From Roseateles saccharophilus (lineage in GTDB: Bacteria; Pseudomonadota; Gammaproteobacteria; Burkholderiales; Burkholderiaceae_C), in assembly GCF_004342485.1 (NCBI RefSeq), contig NZ_SMBU01000021.1, positions 1 through 64,000 of the forward strand: DNA of 64,000 nucleotides, written 5' to 3'. This document shows positions 15,720 to 25,024 of this stretch, piece after piece. Both the position numbers and the translations under genes were made by a program. Within the stretch, counting starts at the first letter, position 1. Each line of letters opens with the position of its first letter. Under the pieces are notes generated by a model that saw only the letters and a list, made by a program, of their open reading frames with translations, had not been told where the DNA came from and did no database searches.

Positions 15720-17990
15720 ATGGCCCAACGCTCCCTCACCGCCTGGTTCACGCTGCCCGGTCTGCGCCAGCCGGCTCCGCCAACGCCCGCGGAGGCGGCG
15801 TCCTTCGACGCGCTCGCCCCCAAGCTCGGCTACCTCAGCAAGGCCGAGGTCAAGCGCGTGCGCGAGGCCTACAAGTTCGCCGACGAGGCCCACCTGGGCC
15901 AGAAGCGCGCCACCGGCGAGCCCTATATCACCCACCCCATCGCCGTCGCCGGCATTTGCGCCGAATGGCGGCTGGACGCCCAGGCTCTGATGGCCGCGCT
16001 GATGCACGACGTCGTCGAGGACTGCGGCGTCTCCAAGACCGAGCTGATCGAGAAGTTCGACGCGACCACCGCCGACCTCGTCGACGGCCTGACCAAGCTG
16101 GACAAGCTGCAGTTCTCCACCAAGGAGGAGTCGCAGGCCGAGTCCTTCCGCAAGATGCTGCTGGCGATGGCGCGCGACCTGCGCGTCATCCTCGTCAAGC
16201 TGGCCGACCGCCTGCACAACATGCGCACGATGGGCGCGATGGCGCCGCACAAGGCCCGCCGCATCGCGCGCGAGACCTTCGACATTTACGCCCCGATCGC
16301 GCATCGCCTGGGCCTGAACCAGACCTTCCGCGAGCTGCAGGACCTGTCCTTCCAGTACTTCCACCCCTGGCGCTATGCGGCGCTCTCCAAGGCCGTGGCC
16401 AAGGCGCGCGGTAACCGGCGCGACCTGGTCTCGCGCATCGAGGGCGAGATCCGCGCAGCCTTCGCCAAGGCCAGCCTGCGCGTCGACGTGCAGGGGCGTG
16501 AGAAGACGGTCTACTCCATTTACAAGAAGATGCGCGAGAAGGGCCTGCTGAGCTTCGCCCAGGTCAGCGACATCTTCGGCTTCCGCATCCTGACCGAGGA
16601 GCCGCTGCAGTGCTACACGGCCCTCGGCGTGCTGCACCAGCTCTACAAGCCGCAGGCCGGGCGCTTCAAGGACTACATCGCCAACCCCAAGGACAACGGC
16701 TACCAGTCCCTGCACACGACGCTGATGGGGCCGCTGGGCACGCCGCTGGAGTTCCAGCTGCGCACCGAGGGCATGCACCAGATCGCCGAGCAGGGCGTGG
16801 CCGCACACTGGATCTACAAGAGCCGCAGCAAGCAGGCGTCGGCCCTGATCGCCCAGCAGGCCAATGCGCGCTGGCTGCAGAGCCTGATCGACATCCAGGA
16901 CGAGACGCGCGACGCCAACGAGTTCCTCGAGCACGTCAAGATCGACCTCTTCCCCGATTCGATCTACGTCTTCACGCCCAAGTCCAAGATCATGGCCCTG
17001 CCCAAGGGCGCGACGCCGGTGGACTTCGCCTACGCCATCCACTCCGACGTCGGCGACCACTGCGTCGCGGCCCAGGTCAACGGCGAGCCCGTGCCGCTGC
17101 GCGCCGAGCTGAAGAGCGGCGACATCGTCGAGATCATCACGGCGCCGGGCGCCAGTCCCAACCCCGCCTGGCTGAGCTTCGTGCGCACCGGGCGCGCGCG
17201 CTCCAAGATCCGCCACTACCTGAAGGACCTCGAGCAGGAGGAGTCGCGCGAGCTGGGCGAGAAGATGCTGGCCCAGGCGATGCGCGGCGAGGGCCTGGCC
17301 CTGCCCAGCCTGGAGCTGGACGACCCGGCCGCGCCGATCTGGCGCGACCTGGCCGCCTGGGCCGGCAGCTCGGGCACCGAACAGCTGCTGATCGACATTG
17401 GCGCCGGCCGCAAGATCGCCGCCATCATCGCCAAGAAGCTCGCGCGCATGATGGCCGAGCACGGCCAGCGCCCCGATGCGCTGGCCCTGACGCTGGGCCG
17501 CTTCGCCGAGGCCTCGCCCGAGCAGGGCAGCATCACGGTGGACGGCAGCGAGGGCGCCTCCGTGCAACTGGCCAGTTGCTGCCGCCCCATCCCCGGCGAC
17601 GAGGTGCGCGGCTACCTGGGCCGCGGCGAGGGCCTGGTCGTGCACACCTGCGAATGTGCCGTGGGCCGGCGGCTGTTCCAGCGCGACAGCGAGCACTGGA
17701 TCCAGGTCGAATGGGCCGAGGAGCTCACGCGCAGCTTCGAGGCCGGCATCGCGCTGCTGCTGAACAACGGCAAGGGCGTGCTGGCCCAGGTGGCCCAGGC
17801 GGTGGCCCAGGCCGAGGCCGACATCACCCATATCTCGATGAGCGACGACGCGCCGCTGCGCGAAACCGCCGAGATGACGCTGCTGATCGCCGTGCGCGAC
17901 CGCCTGCACCTGGCCGACGTGCTGCGCGTGCTGCGCCGCACGGCGCCGGTGCAGCGCGTCTGGCGCGTCAAGCCGGCTGTGGGTAGCTGA
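15720..17990 (+). CDS. spoT: Bifunctional (p)ppGpp synthetase/hydrolase
   Basis: The protein has 756 residues from ATG 15720 (MAQRSLTAWF); an in-frame ATG at 15690 falls next to the terminator and is less likely. The hydrolase HD domain is intact (EPYITHPIAVAGI, ALMHDVVEDCGV), as are the synthetase segment (EKTVYSIYKKMREKGLL, DIFGFRIL), the TGS domain (LFPDSIYVFTPKSK) and a C-terminal ACT domain. It makes ppGpp from GTP and ATP and also degrades it, setting the stringent response. The hydrolase motifs favour SpoT/Rsh over RelA. Its last 23 bases overlap the 3' end of greB on the other strand. Confidence 0.95.
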   Translation: MAQRSLTAWFTLPGLRQPAPPTPAEAASFDALAPKLGYLSKAEVKRVREAYKFADEAHLGQKRATGEPYITHPIAVAGICAEWRLDAQALMAALMHDVVEDCGVSKTELIEKFDATTADLVDGLTKLDKLQFSTKEESQAESFRKMLLAMARDLRVILVKLADRLHNMRTMGAMAPHKARRIARETFDIYAPIAHRLGLNQTFRELQDLSFQYFHPWRYAALSKAVAKARGNRRDLVSRIEGEIRAAFAKASLRVDVQGREKTVYSIYKKMREKGLLSFAQVSDIFGFRILTEEPLQCYTALGVLHQLYKPQAGRFKDYIANPKDNGYQSLHTTLMGPLGTPLEFQLRTEGMHQIAEQGVAAHWIYKSRSKQASALIAQQANARWLQSLIDIQDETRDANEFLEHVKIDLFPDSIYVFTPKSKIMALPKGATPVDFAYAIHSDVGDHCVAAQVNGEPVPLRAELKSGDIVEIITAPGASPNPAWLSFVRTGRARSKIRHYLKDLEQEESRELGEKMLAQAMRGEGLALPSLELDDPAAPIWRDLAAWAGSSGTEQLLIDIGAGRKIAAIIAKKLARMMAEHGQRPDALALTLGRFAEASPEQGSITVDGSEGASVQLASCCRPIPGDEVRGYLGRGEGLVVHTCECAVGRRLFQRDSEHWIQVEWAEELTRSFEAGIALLLNNGKGVLAQVAQAVAQAEADITHISMSDDAPLRETAEMTLLIAVRDRLHLADVLRVLRRTAPVQRVWRVKPAVGS

Positions 17991-18528
17991 CCTCGACGAC
18001 CTCGATCTTCTCCACGCCCACCGGCGTCACCAGGTTGAGCTCGTCGCCGACGCGCGCCTTCAGCAGCGTGCGCGCCACCGGCGAGATCCAGCTCACCTCA
18101 CCGGCCAGGCTGTCGGACTCGTCGATGCCCTTGATCGTCACGGTGCGCTCCTCGCCCCTGGCGTTGGCATAGGTCACCGTCGCGCCGAAGAAGACCTGAT
18201 CGCTGCCGTGATGAGCGCTCGGGTCGACAACCTCGGCGATGTCCAGGCGTTTGGTCAGGAAGCGCAGCCGGCGGTCGATCTCGCGCAGGCGCTTCTTGCC
18301 GTAGAGGTAGTCGCCATTCTCCGAGCGGTCGCCGTTCTTGGCGGCCCAGGACACGGTCTCGACCATCTTCGGCCGCTCCACGTCGATGAGCTGCATGAAC
18401 TCGGCCCGCAGCCGCGCATAGCCGGCCGGCGTCATGTAGTTGCGAGTGCCGGCAGGCAGGGCCGGCAGCGAGGGGCCGTCGTCATCGTCGTCGACCGCGT
18501 CGGATTCCTTGGTGAAGGCCTTGTTCAA
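17968..18528 (-). CDS. greB: Transcription elongation factor GreB
   Basis: The protein rescues backtracked RNA polymerase by stimulating transcript cleavage. The coiled-coil N-domain is visible (NYMTPAGYARLRAEFMQL, then a segment with the acidic tip, NGDRSENGDYLYGKKRLREI), and the C-terminal FKBP-like domain ends ISPVARTLLKARVGD. I place the start at TTG 18528 (LNKAFTKESD) because GGAG lies nine bases upstream and GreB proteins commonly start MNKAF; an ATG at 18591 would add a poor 21-residue leader. The gene is convergent with spoT, overlapping it by 23 bp, and divergent from the CoA-transferase gene. Confidence 0.92.
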   Translation of the reverse strand: MNKAFTKESDAVDDDDDGPSLPALPAGTRNYMTPAGYARLRAEFMQLIDVERPKMVETVSWAAKNGDRSENGDYLYGKKRLREIDRRLRFLTKRLDIAEVVDPSAHHGSDQVFFGATVTYANARGEERTVTIKGIDESDSLAGEVSWISPVARTLLKARVGDELNLVTPVGVEKIEVVEVSYPQPA

Positions 18529-18605
18529 TTGAGATATCTCCGTGCTTCGCACTCCGAGGCGAGCGCCTTCGGGCGGCCGGGCGCCGCTCATGCGAGCATT
18601 GTCCG

Positions 18606-19643
18606 ATGCAAGCCCCCTCCTCCGCCGGCCCGCTCAGCGGCCTCAAGGTCATCGAAATGGCCGGCATCGGCCCCTGCCCGCTCGCGGGCATGCTGCTGGC
18701 CGACCACGGCGCCGACGTTCTCGTCATCGACCGCCCCGGCGGCCAGGTGCTGGACACCGGCACCGCACTGGACCGCGGCAAGCGGCGCGTCTGCCTGGAC
18801 CTGAAGACGGCCGTCGGCCTGGCCGAGGCGCGCGCGCTGATCGAGGGCGCGGACGCGCTGATCGAGGGCTTCCGGCCCGGCGTCATGGAGCGCCTCGGCC
18901 TCGGGCCCGAGGCCTTCGCGGCCAGCCACCCGCGCCTCGTCTACGGCCGCGTGACCGGCTGGGGTCAGACCGGCCCGCTGGCCCAGGCGGCCGGCCACGA
19001 CATCAACTATGTCGCGCTGACCGGCGTGCTGTCGGTCGCGACGCGGGCCGGCACCGCGCCCAGCATCCCGGCCACGCTGATCGGCGACATGGGCGGCGGC
19101 GCGATGTTCCTCGCCTTCGGCCTGATGGCCGCGCTGTGGGAGGCGCAGCGCAGCGGCCGCGGCCAGGTCGTTGACGCGGCCATGGTCGACGGCGTCGGCC
19201 TGCTGTCCAGCCTGCTGCACTCCATGCGCGCCGCCGGCCGCTGGAGCGACGCGCCGGCGCAGAACTTCTTCCTGCACAGCTCGCCCTTCTACGACTGCTT
19301 CGAATGCGCCGACGGCCGCTTCGTGTCCTTGGGCGCGCTGGAGCCGCAGTTCTACGCCGAACTGCTGCAGCGCCTGGGCTTGGACGACGTCGACCCGACC
19401 GCGCAGCACGACCAGCGCCAGTGGCCCGCGCTGCGCGAACGCGTCGCCGCGCGGCTGCGCCAGAAGACACGCGACGAATGGGCCGCGCTGCTGGAGGGCA
19501 CGAACGTCTGCTTCGCCCCGGTGCTGACGCTGGCCGAGGCGCCGCTGCATGCGCATGCCCAGGCGCGAGGGAGCTTTCTCAGCGACGCGAACGGCTACCT
19601 GCAACCTGCCGCGGCCCCCCGCTTCTCGCGCGGCGGCCGCTGA
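18606..19643 (+). CDS. Alpha-methylacyl-CoA racemase / CaiB-BaiF (family III CoA-transferase)
   Basis: A protein of 345 residues. LKVIEMAGIGPCPLAGMLLA is the typical N-terminus of AMACR-like proteins, followed by DLKTAVGLAEARALIEGAD and the conserved RPGVMERLGLGPE. GHDINYVALTGVLS carries the aspartate used as catalytic base, and DAAMVDGVGLLSSL follows. Racemases of this kind interconvert 2R and 2S methyl-branched acyl-CoAs so that they can enter beta-oxidation. It is slightly short at the C-terminus compared with the usual 360-380 residues but looks complete. A CoA-transferase function cannot be excluded. A terminator hairpin follows. Confidence 0.85.
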   Translation: MQAPSSAGPLSGLKVIEMAGIGPCPLAGMLLADHGADVLVIDRPGGQVLDTGTALDRGKRRVCLDLKTAVGLAEARALIEGADALIEGFRPGVMERLGLGPEAFAASHPRLVYGRVTGWGQTGPLAQAAGHDINYVALTGVLSVATRAGTAPSIPATLIGDMGGGAMFLAFGLMAALWEAQRSGRGQVVDAAMVDGVGLLSSLLHSMRAAGRWSDAPAQNFFLHSSPFYDCFECADGRFVSLGALEPQFYAELLQRLGLDDVDPTAQHDQRQWPALRERVAARLRQKTRDEWAALLEGTNVCFAPVLTLAEAPLHAHAQARGSFLSDANGYLQPAAAPRFSRGGR

Positions 19644-19651
19644 AAAGAAAA

Positions 19652-19675
19652 CGCCTCGGGGCAAGCCCCGAGGCG
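19652..19675. terminator. Bidirectional terminator between convergent genes
   Basis: CGCCTCGGGGC and GCCCCGAGGCG form a perfect 11-bp stem with loop AA. It is preceded by AAAAGAAAA, which gives the minus strand a T-rich tail. It separates the CoA-transferase gene from the subtilisin gene. Confidence 0.75.
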
Positions 19676-19700
19676 CCTCGGCAGCATAGTCCCGCCGAGC

Positions 19701-22700
19701 TTATTGCAAGGGAAGCAACGCGGCCTGGGCTGCGCCCGGCACGTTGTCCCGCAGGAGCAGCATGACGCCGAGCGCCGGCGTGTTGGCGATCTCTGCATTC
19801 ACGGCAAAGCTCGACGTACCCGTGCCATTCGGCGCCACCACCGGCGACGCACCGAAGGTGACGGCCGGCGTGAACGCGTTGTAGCTGCCGACGCCGGGCA
19901 TCTGCGCGCCACTGCCGTCGGTACCGTAGTAGTTGACGACGTACTTGATGCGCGGACTGGCCGAGCTCAGCCCCAAGGCGGCGAGCGTGACCGGCAATTG
20001 CAGCGTGGAGTTGTCGGTCGGCTGAGTCACCGTGAACAGGATGGTGCCACTGCCATTGATGTTGCAGTTCGCGTCGGTCGGGAACACCGCGGTGGCATAG
20101 GTCGACTTGGCCAGTGAGGAACTGAACCGGGAGCCATTGAGGCCGATCAGGATCTTGTTCGGCGTGAAGCCAGGCCCACCGCTCGTGTCGATGCAGATGT
20201 CGACTTCCTGGTTGGCCAGCGTTGTCGACATCCGGTTGTGGGTGTTGAGGCCGAAGATCAGGTTGGTGCCCGACGACCTCACGCCCACCGCGCGCACGTC
20301 CAGCTGCTGGACGCCCAGAGGCGTCGGCTGGTACTGGCCCAGCACGAAGGGCACCGGCTGGCTGGAAATCGCGCCGCCCGCGTTGCCGTAGGTCAGCGTG
20401 CCGCCGGATGCACTGACGGCCATGTTGGACCGGCTGTGCGCCACCATGTAGAACGGCACCGACAGCTTGACGTTGGCGTTCAAGCGCGAATTGGACGGCG
20501 TCAACTGCAGATAGCCGCCGACGTCCTGGAAGCCCGTGCCGCCGCCGACGGAGGCCGCCGGAACATCCAGGCGCACCGGGAAGGTCGCATCGCTGTTGGC
20601 ATTCACGATCACGTACCCAGGCGCGCTGACGGTCGCCGCCGCCGGGCCGGTCGTCTTGACCGCCGCGATGTTGAACTGCACCGCCTTCGTCGCCGCGTTG
20701 TGCACGGTGACCGTCTTGGTGCCGCTGAAGTCGCTCAGCAGATCCTGGAAGCCGAAGGAGATGCTCTCATCGGGCATGCGCACGACGGCCTGGGTCGCGA
20801 CGGCTGCCTGCGCCTGGACCAGGCCGCCGCCTTCGGCACGCTGCGCCAGGTCCTTCATCATGCTGGGCGAGGCCGTCTGCACGATGGCGGCACGCAGGTC
20901 GGGCTGGGACCAGCCGGGGTGGGCCTGCTTGGCCAGCACAGCGACGCCGGCGACGGCGGGCGTGGCCATCGAGGTGCCGGACAGGATCTGGAAGCCGTTG
21001 CCGGTGCCCGAGGCCGTCGACACGACCGACACGCCCGGCGCGGTGACGCTGGGGCGCATCGCGCTGTCGCCGATGCGCGGCCCCTGCGACGAGAAGCTGG
21101 CGATCTTCTCGAAGCCCGCGTTCGGGCTGATGCCGGTGTTCGTCGCCTGCGCGGTGGCCGCCGCGGGCCCGCCGGTCGGCCCGCTGATCGTGGCGCCGTC
21201 GGCCAGCGCGATGCCGAAGAACGGGATCGTCACCGGCTCGTAGATGTTGCCGCTGGTCGGGCTGGTGGCCCCGCCGGGAATGGGCCCTTCATAGGGCGGC
21301 AGGCCGGCAGCGTTGTTGATCATCGCGGCCGCCGCCGCGCCGAAGTGCTGGGCCGCACCGGCGCGGAAGACGCGGGCGCAGCTGCCGCGCTGGGTCACGA
21401 CGACCTTGCCGGCCAGGCTGACGCCGGTCACCGCGGGGTCGTACTCGTTCGGGTCGCAGCCCAGCGACACGGTGCCGTCCGCATTGCGCAGCACGCGGAC
21501 GGGAAAGGTGGTGCCGCTGGCGTAGGCCCCGCCGTTGGCATTCAGCACGTTGACGCTGGCGCCGCCGGCCAGCGCCAGCGACGCGGTCGGCACACCGGGC
21601 AGTGCGTCGGTCGCGGCCACCGAGATGGCGCCCTCGTAGACGCCCGGCGCGCTGGTGATATAGGGCGTGGAACCGGAGTTGCCGGAGGCGGCGACGACGA
21701 CGATGCCCGCCGCCGTCGCATCGGCCACGGCCTGGGCCTCGGCCAGGCTGCCGCCGTCGCCATTGCCGACATTGCCGAAGTCGGCGCCCAGCGACATGCT
21801 GATCACATCCACGCCCTGGGCCACCGCCCAGTCGATGGCCTCGGCCACCACATTGGTGCTGCCGCTGCAACCGAACACGCGCGCGACGTAGAGATCGGCT
21901 TTGGGCGCCACGCCGGGGCCGATGCGGAAGCTGTTGGTCGAGTAGGCGGAGGCCGTGTACGGGCCGCTGTAGGTGGCGCCGCTGGTCAGCACGCCCAGGC
22001 CGGTAGCCGTGCCGGCGACGTGGCTGCCATGGCCGCTGAAGCCGGCGGTGACGGAGCAATCCAGCGGGTTCGCATCGGGCACCGGCGTGTTGCTGCCAGT
22101 GTAGGCGTCGCCCACCAGGTCGATGCCGCCCTTGACCTTGGGCGCGGAGGGGCCGACCAGCAGCGGCGACGGCGGCGCCGTGCTGGTCGCGGCGGCCGCG
22201 TTGTAGGCCGCCACGGTGCCGGGCCCGCCGAAGTTGGCATGCGTGTAGTCGATGCCGGTGTCGAGGATCGCGATCTTGACGCCCTGGCCCTGGAAGGCCC
22301 CCAGCGTCGACTGCCAGGCCTGCGGCGCACCGATCAGCTGCACCTCGTTCGTGTTCAGGCGGTTGTAGTTGCCGACCGCCTTCACGTCGACGACGCCCGG
22401 GAGATGCCGCAGCGAGTTGATGCGGTTGCGCGGGATCTGGACCTTGATGCCGTTCAGGGCGTGCTGCAGGCGGGCAAGCACCTTGCCGCCCAGCCGCTCG
22501 ATATGCGGCCTGACCGTGTCCTGCTCGGCGCGGCGGGCGCTGGCGACGGACTCGCGCTCGCTGCGCTCCAGGCGCCGGCCGAAGCGCTTCTCCATCTTGA
22601 CGACCGAGTCGCCGGACAGCATGACCATCACCGTGGTCGGCTGCGTGTCATTGCCCCGCTGGACGAAGGGCTGGTCAAGGCTCACGTCGCTGCCGACGGG

Positions 22701-22799
22701 CTGGAAGGCCTCCTGGGCCATCGACGCGGCGCCGATGGCAGAACCCAGCAAGGCAATGGCGGCGCTGATGGCCGACCTGCGAACAACGCTTCTGGACAT
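19701..22799 (-). CDS. Secreted subtilisin-like (S8) protease with PA domain
   Basis: The protein has 1032 residues from ATG 22799, which has AGGAG eight bases upstream and starts a signal peptide (MSRSVVRRSAISAAIALLGS). An inhibitor-like propeptide follows. The catalytic triad is visible: Asp in AILDTGIDYTHANF, His in GHGSHVAGTATG and Ser in SGTSMATPAVAG. A PA (protease-associated) insert lies between His and Ser (CARVFRAGAAQHFGAAAAAM). The C-terminal 300 residues look like fibronectin- or bacterial-Ig-like beta domains. It is an extracellular endopeptidase of the lactocepin/vegetable-subtilase type. There is no obvious C-terminal anchor. Confidence 0.9.
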   Translation of the reverse strand: MSRSVVRRSAISAAIALLGSAIGAASMAQEAFQPVGSDVSLDQPFVQRGNDTQPTTVMVMLSGDSVVKMEKRFGRRLERSERESVASARRAEQDTVRPHIERLGGKVLARLQHALNGIKVQIPRNRINSLRHLPGVVDVKAVGNYNRLNTNEVQLIGAPQAWQSTLGAFQGQGVKIAILDTGIDYTHANFGGPGTVAAYNAAAATSTAPPSPLLVGPSAPKVKGGIDLVGDAYTGSNTPVPDANPLDCSVTAGFSGHGSHVAGTATGLGVLTSGATYSGPYTASAYSTNSFRIGPGVAPKADLYVARVFGCSGSTNVVAEAIDWAVAQGVDVISMSLGADFGNVGNGDGGSLAEAQAVADATAAGIVVVAASGNSGSTPYITSAPGVYEGAISVAATDALPGVPTASLALAGGASVNVLNANGGAYASGTTFPVRVLRNADGTVSLGCDPNEYDPAVTGVSLAGKVVVTQRGSCARVFRAGAAQHFGAAAAAMINNAAGLPPYEGPIPGGATSPTSGNIYEPVTIPFFGIALADGATISGPTGGPAAATAQATNTGISPNAGFEKIASFSSQGPRIGDSAMRPSVTAPGVSVVSTASGTGNGFQILSGTSMATPAVAGVAVLAKQAHPGWSQPDLRAAIVQTASPSMMKDLAQRAEGGGLVQAQAAVATQAVVRMPDESISFGFQDLLSDFSGTKTVTVHNAATKAVQFNIAAVKTTGPAAATVSAPGYVIVNANSDATFPVRLDVPAASVGGGTGFQDVGGYLQLTPSNSRLNANVKLSVPFYMVAHSRSNMAVSASGGTLTYGNAGGAISSQPVPFVLGQYQPTPLGVQQLDVRAVGVRSSGTNLIFGLNTHNRMSTTLANQEVDICIDTSGGPGFTPNKILIGLNGSRFSSSLAKSTYATAVFPTDANCNINGSGTILFTVTQPTDNSTLQLPVTLAALGLSSASPRIKYVVNYYGTDGSGAQMPGVGSYNAFTPAVTFGASPVVAPNGTGTSSFAVNAEIANTPALGVMLLLRDNVPGAAQAALLPLQ

Positions 22800-22910
22800 T
22801 TCTCGCTCCTGTTTCGGCCGTGGCGATGCCACGGGCTTCCTGATCACCGAGCAGCTGGCTGCTGCAGCCTGCCGCGACTCCGCTGGCGGTGTGGCGGCAT
22901 CCAAGGCAAA

Positions 22911-22929
22911 GCCGGGCGCGAGGCCCGGC
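22911..22929 (-). terminator. Hairpin after the PEP-CTERM gene
   Basis: GCCGGGC, a five-base loop and GCCCGGC form a 7-bp stem, followed on the minus strand by TTTGCCTTGG. It lies 18 bp after the stop of the PEP-CTERM gene. Confidence 0.5.
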
Positions 22930-22946
22930 GACAGTCCTTCAATCCT

Positions 22947-23534
22947 TCAGGCCGAGGTGCCCGCAGTCTTGCGACGCCGCGTGGCCACCGCCCCGCCCAG
23001 GCCGGCCGCAACCAGCAGCGCGATGCTGCCCGGCTCGGGGAGCTTGACCTGGATGGAATCGATATCCCAAAAAGCCGGCCCTTCGCTGAAGTTGAAGGTC
23101 AGGTCGGTGGAGGCGCTGGACGCGATGAAGGTGGCCTCGAACGGGGTGTAGCCAAACGCCGAGGCATTGACCAGGCTGGTCCCGGTGGCCCCGCCGAAAT
23201 CGAAACTGAAGGCGTTGGGCTGGTCAGCACCGGTCACGTCGGCCTCCAGCTGGAGCCAGAACGAGACCACATAGTTCGCGCCCGCGACGGTGGCGATGGT
23301 CTGGCTGATGGAGCTCTTGGCGCCGCCGAAGCTGGCGCCATAGAGACCGGCCTGAGGCACCGGCGCAACGCCGGTGACGGAGTCATACAGCGGATCGAGC
23401 ACGGTGATCCAACCGGAGAAATCCCCGGTTTCGAAATCGCCGTTGGTCACCAGATTGGCGTGCGCGGAGCCACTGGCGAACAGCGCCGCAGCAATCAGGC
23501 TGCAGGCAAGTGGCTTTGTCATTCGAGACGGCAT
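22947..23534 (-). CDS. PEP-CTERM sorting-domain surface protein
   Basis: A protein of 195 residues. The signal peptide ends near GSAHA, and the mature part begins NLVTNGDFETGDFSGW, a start typical of jelly-roll (carbohydrate-binding-like) secreted proteins. The C-terminus is a full PEP-CTERM signal: PEPGSIALLVAAGLGG, then an arginine-rich tail. Such proteins are processed by an exosortase (EpsH-type) and associated with exopolysaccharide. No exosortase is in the window. ATG 23534 is preceded by GGGAAAGG; an in-frame ATG at 23522 is an alternative. Confidence 0.88.
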   Translation of the reverse strand: MPSRMTKPLACSLIAAALFASGSAHANLVTNGDFETGDFSGWITVLDPLYDSVTGVAPVPQAGLYGASFGGAKSSISQTIATVAGANYVVSFWLQLEADVTGADQPNAFSFDFGGATGTSLVNASAFGYTPFEATFIASSASTDLTFNFSEGPAFWDIDSIQVKLPEPGSIALLVAAGLGGAVATRRRKTAGTSA

Positions 23535-23952
23535 GATCGACCTTTCCCAAAATTGTTCGACTTGAGCTCAGCGTGCCCGCGCAGTGCGGGACGCTCTACG
23601 GATTTCTCGGGACGCCATGCCCCGATGGGCCGTTCAAGCAAAAGTCAAGCCACGGCGTGAATAACTTCGTAAATCAATAGCTTGCAGCAAGCTGTCGAGC
23701 GGCGACACCCAGCCATGTAAGCGGCGTCGACAGGGGGTTTACGCGATGTCCCGGTGCTGGCTGCGCAATTCCAGACAGCGCGCCTGCCGGCATGAAGAAG
23801 GTCGGCGGGGCGATTCAAGCCCATCCAAGCCGGGCAAACCGCGCTGCCTCGCCATCACCCGGCCACCGTGCACGGGCTGTTCGGGCACGGGCATGCCGCC
23901 GGCCCGAGAGTTCGGCGGCCACGGCGGGCCGAACCGTCCCGCCGCGCCAAGC
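23535..23952. other. 418-bp intergenic stretch
   Basis: This contains the promoter side of the PEP-CTERM gene (AT-richer around 23640-23680) and the downstream end of the next minus-strand gene. I see no coding region that is not an antisense shadow, no repeat and no strong hairpin. Confidence 0.5.
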
Positions 23953-24732
23953 TCAATGCGTGAACTGCAGCCCAAGATAGACAAGCGTCTGGCGACGCTC
24001 GTCGGAACGGGTGCCACGCTCTGCTCCTGCCGCGAAGAGCAGGGCCAGCGAATCGTCGAGCTTGTGATGGACGCCGAGATTGAGGAGGGTTGCATGCTGG
24101 CCTTCGCCGTGCCGGCCACGCACCTCGAACATGCACTCGTTGTTGTCGCCACAAGGGTGCGACGCGATCACCCCGGCAATCCATTGGCCCTTCTGCCCCT
24201 GAACGAAGTTCTTGCCGACCTCGCCGACCAAGCCCACGCCGGCGACCTCGCCCGCCGCTTCGATGGGCAACAGGAACTCGTGCCCTGGCGAGGCCGTCCC
24301 CCGCGCGACCGAAGCATCGGTCAACGCGTGCATGTACTGCGGATAGGTCGATATGGTCAGCCCCGAATCCTCGTCGTCGTAGAAGCGCCACTTCACGCCG
24401 ACCTCGGTATCGCCGGGCCCGCTGCGAGCGCGCAGGTCCGGCGCGGAGACCCGGACCCAGGGCAGGTCCAGCTTCAGCTGGATGCGGTCGCCCAGCCCGT
24501 AGTTGATGTCGACGTCCGGGATCGCCAGTTCGCGCCGCCCGGTGGTTCGGCTCGCGACGGCCGCGACATTGATTTCCCATCGACCATTGCCAGGCGTCTC
24601 CGGGTCGTCGGTCACCATCGGCGGCCCGCCCGCGGCCAGGGCGGTGGCTGCGCTCCAGCCGAGCGTGAGCGCGACCAGGACTCGACCAGCAAGGTTTTTC
24701 GATATTGCGATGCGGTGACCGGTAAGGTTCAT
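23953..24732 (-). CDS. Predicted outer-membrane transporter-like beta-barrel protein
   Basis: The protein has 259 residues from ATG 24732 (MNLTGHRIAISKNLAGRV), chosen for the signal peptide that follows. The mature part starts GGPPMVTDDPETPGNGRWEI, the hallmark of a family annotated as transporter or phenol-degradation MetA-like outer-membrane protein, and continues with alternating strands (DVDINYGLGDRIQLKLDLPW) ending LVYLGLQFTH, a barrel-like C-terminus. No ligand is known. It is divergent from a two-component system, and one candidate site (TTAAG-N6-TTCAG on the minus strand, 24816-24831) lies about 85 bp upstream, suggesting control by that regulator. Confidence 0.65.
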   Translation of the reverse strand: MNLTGHRIAISKNLAGRVLVALTLGWSAATALAAGGPPMVTDDPETPGNGRWEINVAAVASRTTGRRELAIPDVDINYGLGDRIQLKLDLPWVRVSAPDLRARSGPGDTEVGVKWRFYDDEDSGLTISTYPQYMHALTDASVARGTASPGHEFLLPIEAAGEVAGVGLVGEVGKNFVQGQKGQWIAGVIASHPCGDNNECMFEVRGRHGEGQHATLLNLGVHHKLDDSLALLFAAGAERGTRSDERRQTLVYLGLQFTH

Positions 24733-24815
24733 GTCGATAGTTGGCTGTTGGGAAGACGGTTGTGCAGGCTTAACACCATTCTTTTGGAGGCACCTGTACA
24801 GCGCCTGAGTGCAAC

Positions 24816-24831
24816 CTGAACCTCTTCTTAA
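24816..24831 (-). promoter_or_regulatory. Candidate TTAAG-type response-regulator site
   Basis: Read on the minus strand, TTAAG and TTCAG half-sites are separated by six bases (11-bp step). The site faces the outer-membrane barrel gene. No convincing -10 stands at the distance seen in the other boxes, so confidence is modest. Confidence 0.4.
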
Positions 24832-24939
24832 GGCCGGGGCTCGCCCCATGGGCGCCCCCACCAACCGCCGCCATCGCGCCGGCCGGTTCATCGCACTTAC
24901 GATGGCCCCGTGGCGCGGTGCCTCGAGCCCGGACCGCGA

Positions 24940-24955
24940 CTTAAGCCTCCCTTAA
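24940..24955 (+). promoter_or_regulatory. CTTAA-N6-CTTAA box before the two-component operon
   Basis: Two identical CTTAA half-sites start at 24940 and 24951, one helical turn apart, 70 bp upstream of the regulator start. GATGAT at 24968 could be the -10. The layout matches sites known for PmrA/QseB-type regulators, so autoregulation of the operon is likely. Confidence 0.6.
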
Positions 24956-25024
24956 TGACCGGCCGGCGATGATTCGCCCTGCCCATCCTGCACGGGCCAC
25001 GCCGCCAATGCCAGACAACGAAAC

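Noticed and set aside
19701-22799. Subtilisin C-terminus as a PEP-CTERM or similar sorting signal
   Set aside because: The last residues (DNVPGAAQAALLPLQ) have no PEP motif followed by helix and arginine cluster; the neighbouring gene has the real signal.
20238-23660. An 1140-codon plus-strand open frame opposite the subtilisin gene
   Set aside because: The minus strand carries a complete S8 protease with triad, signal peptide and ribosome site. The plus frame is low-complexity and runs through the intergenic region and the next gene.
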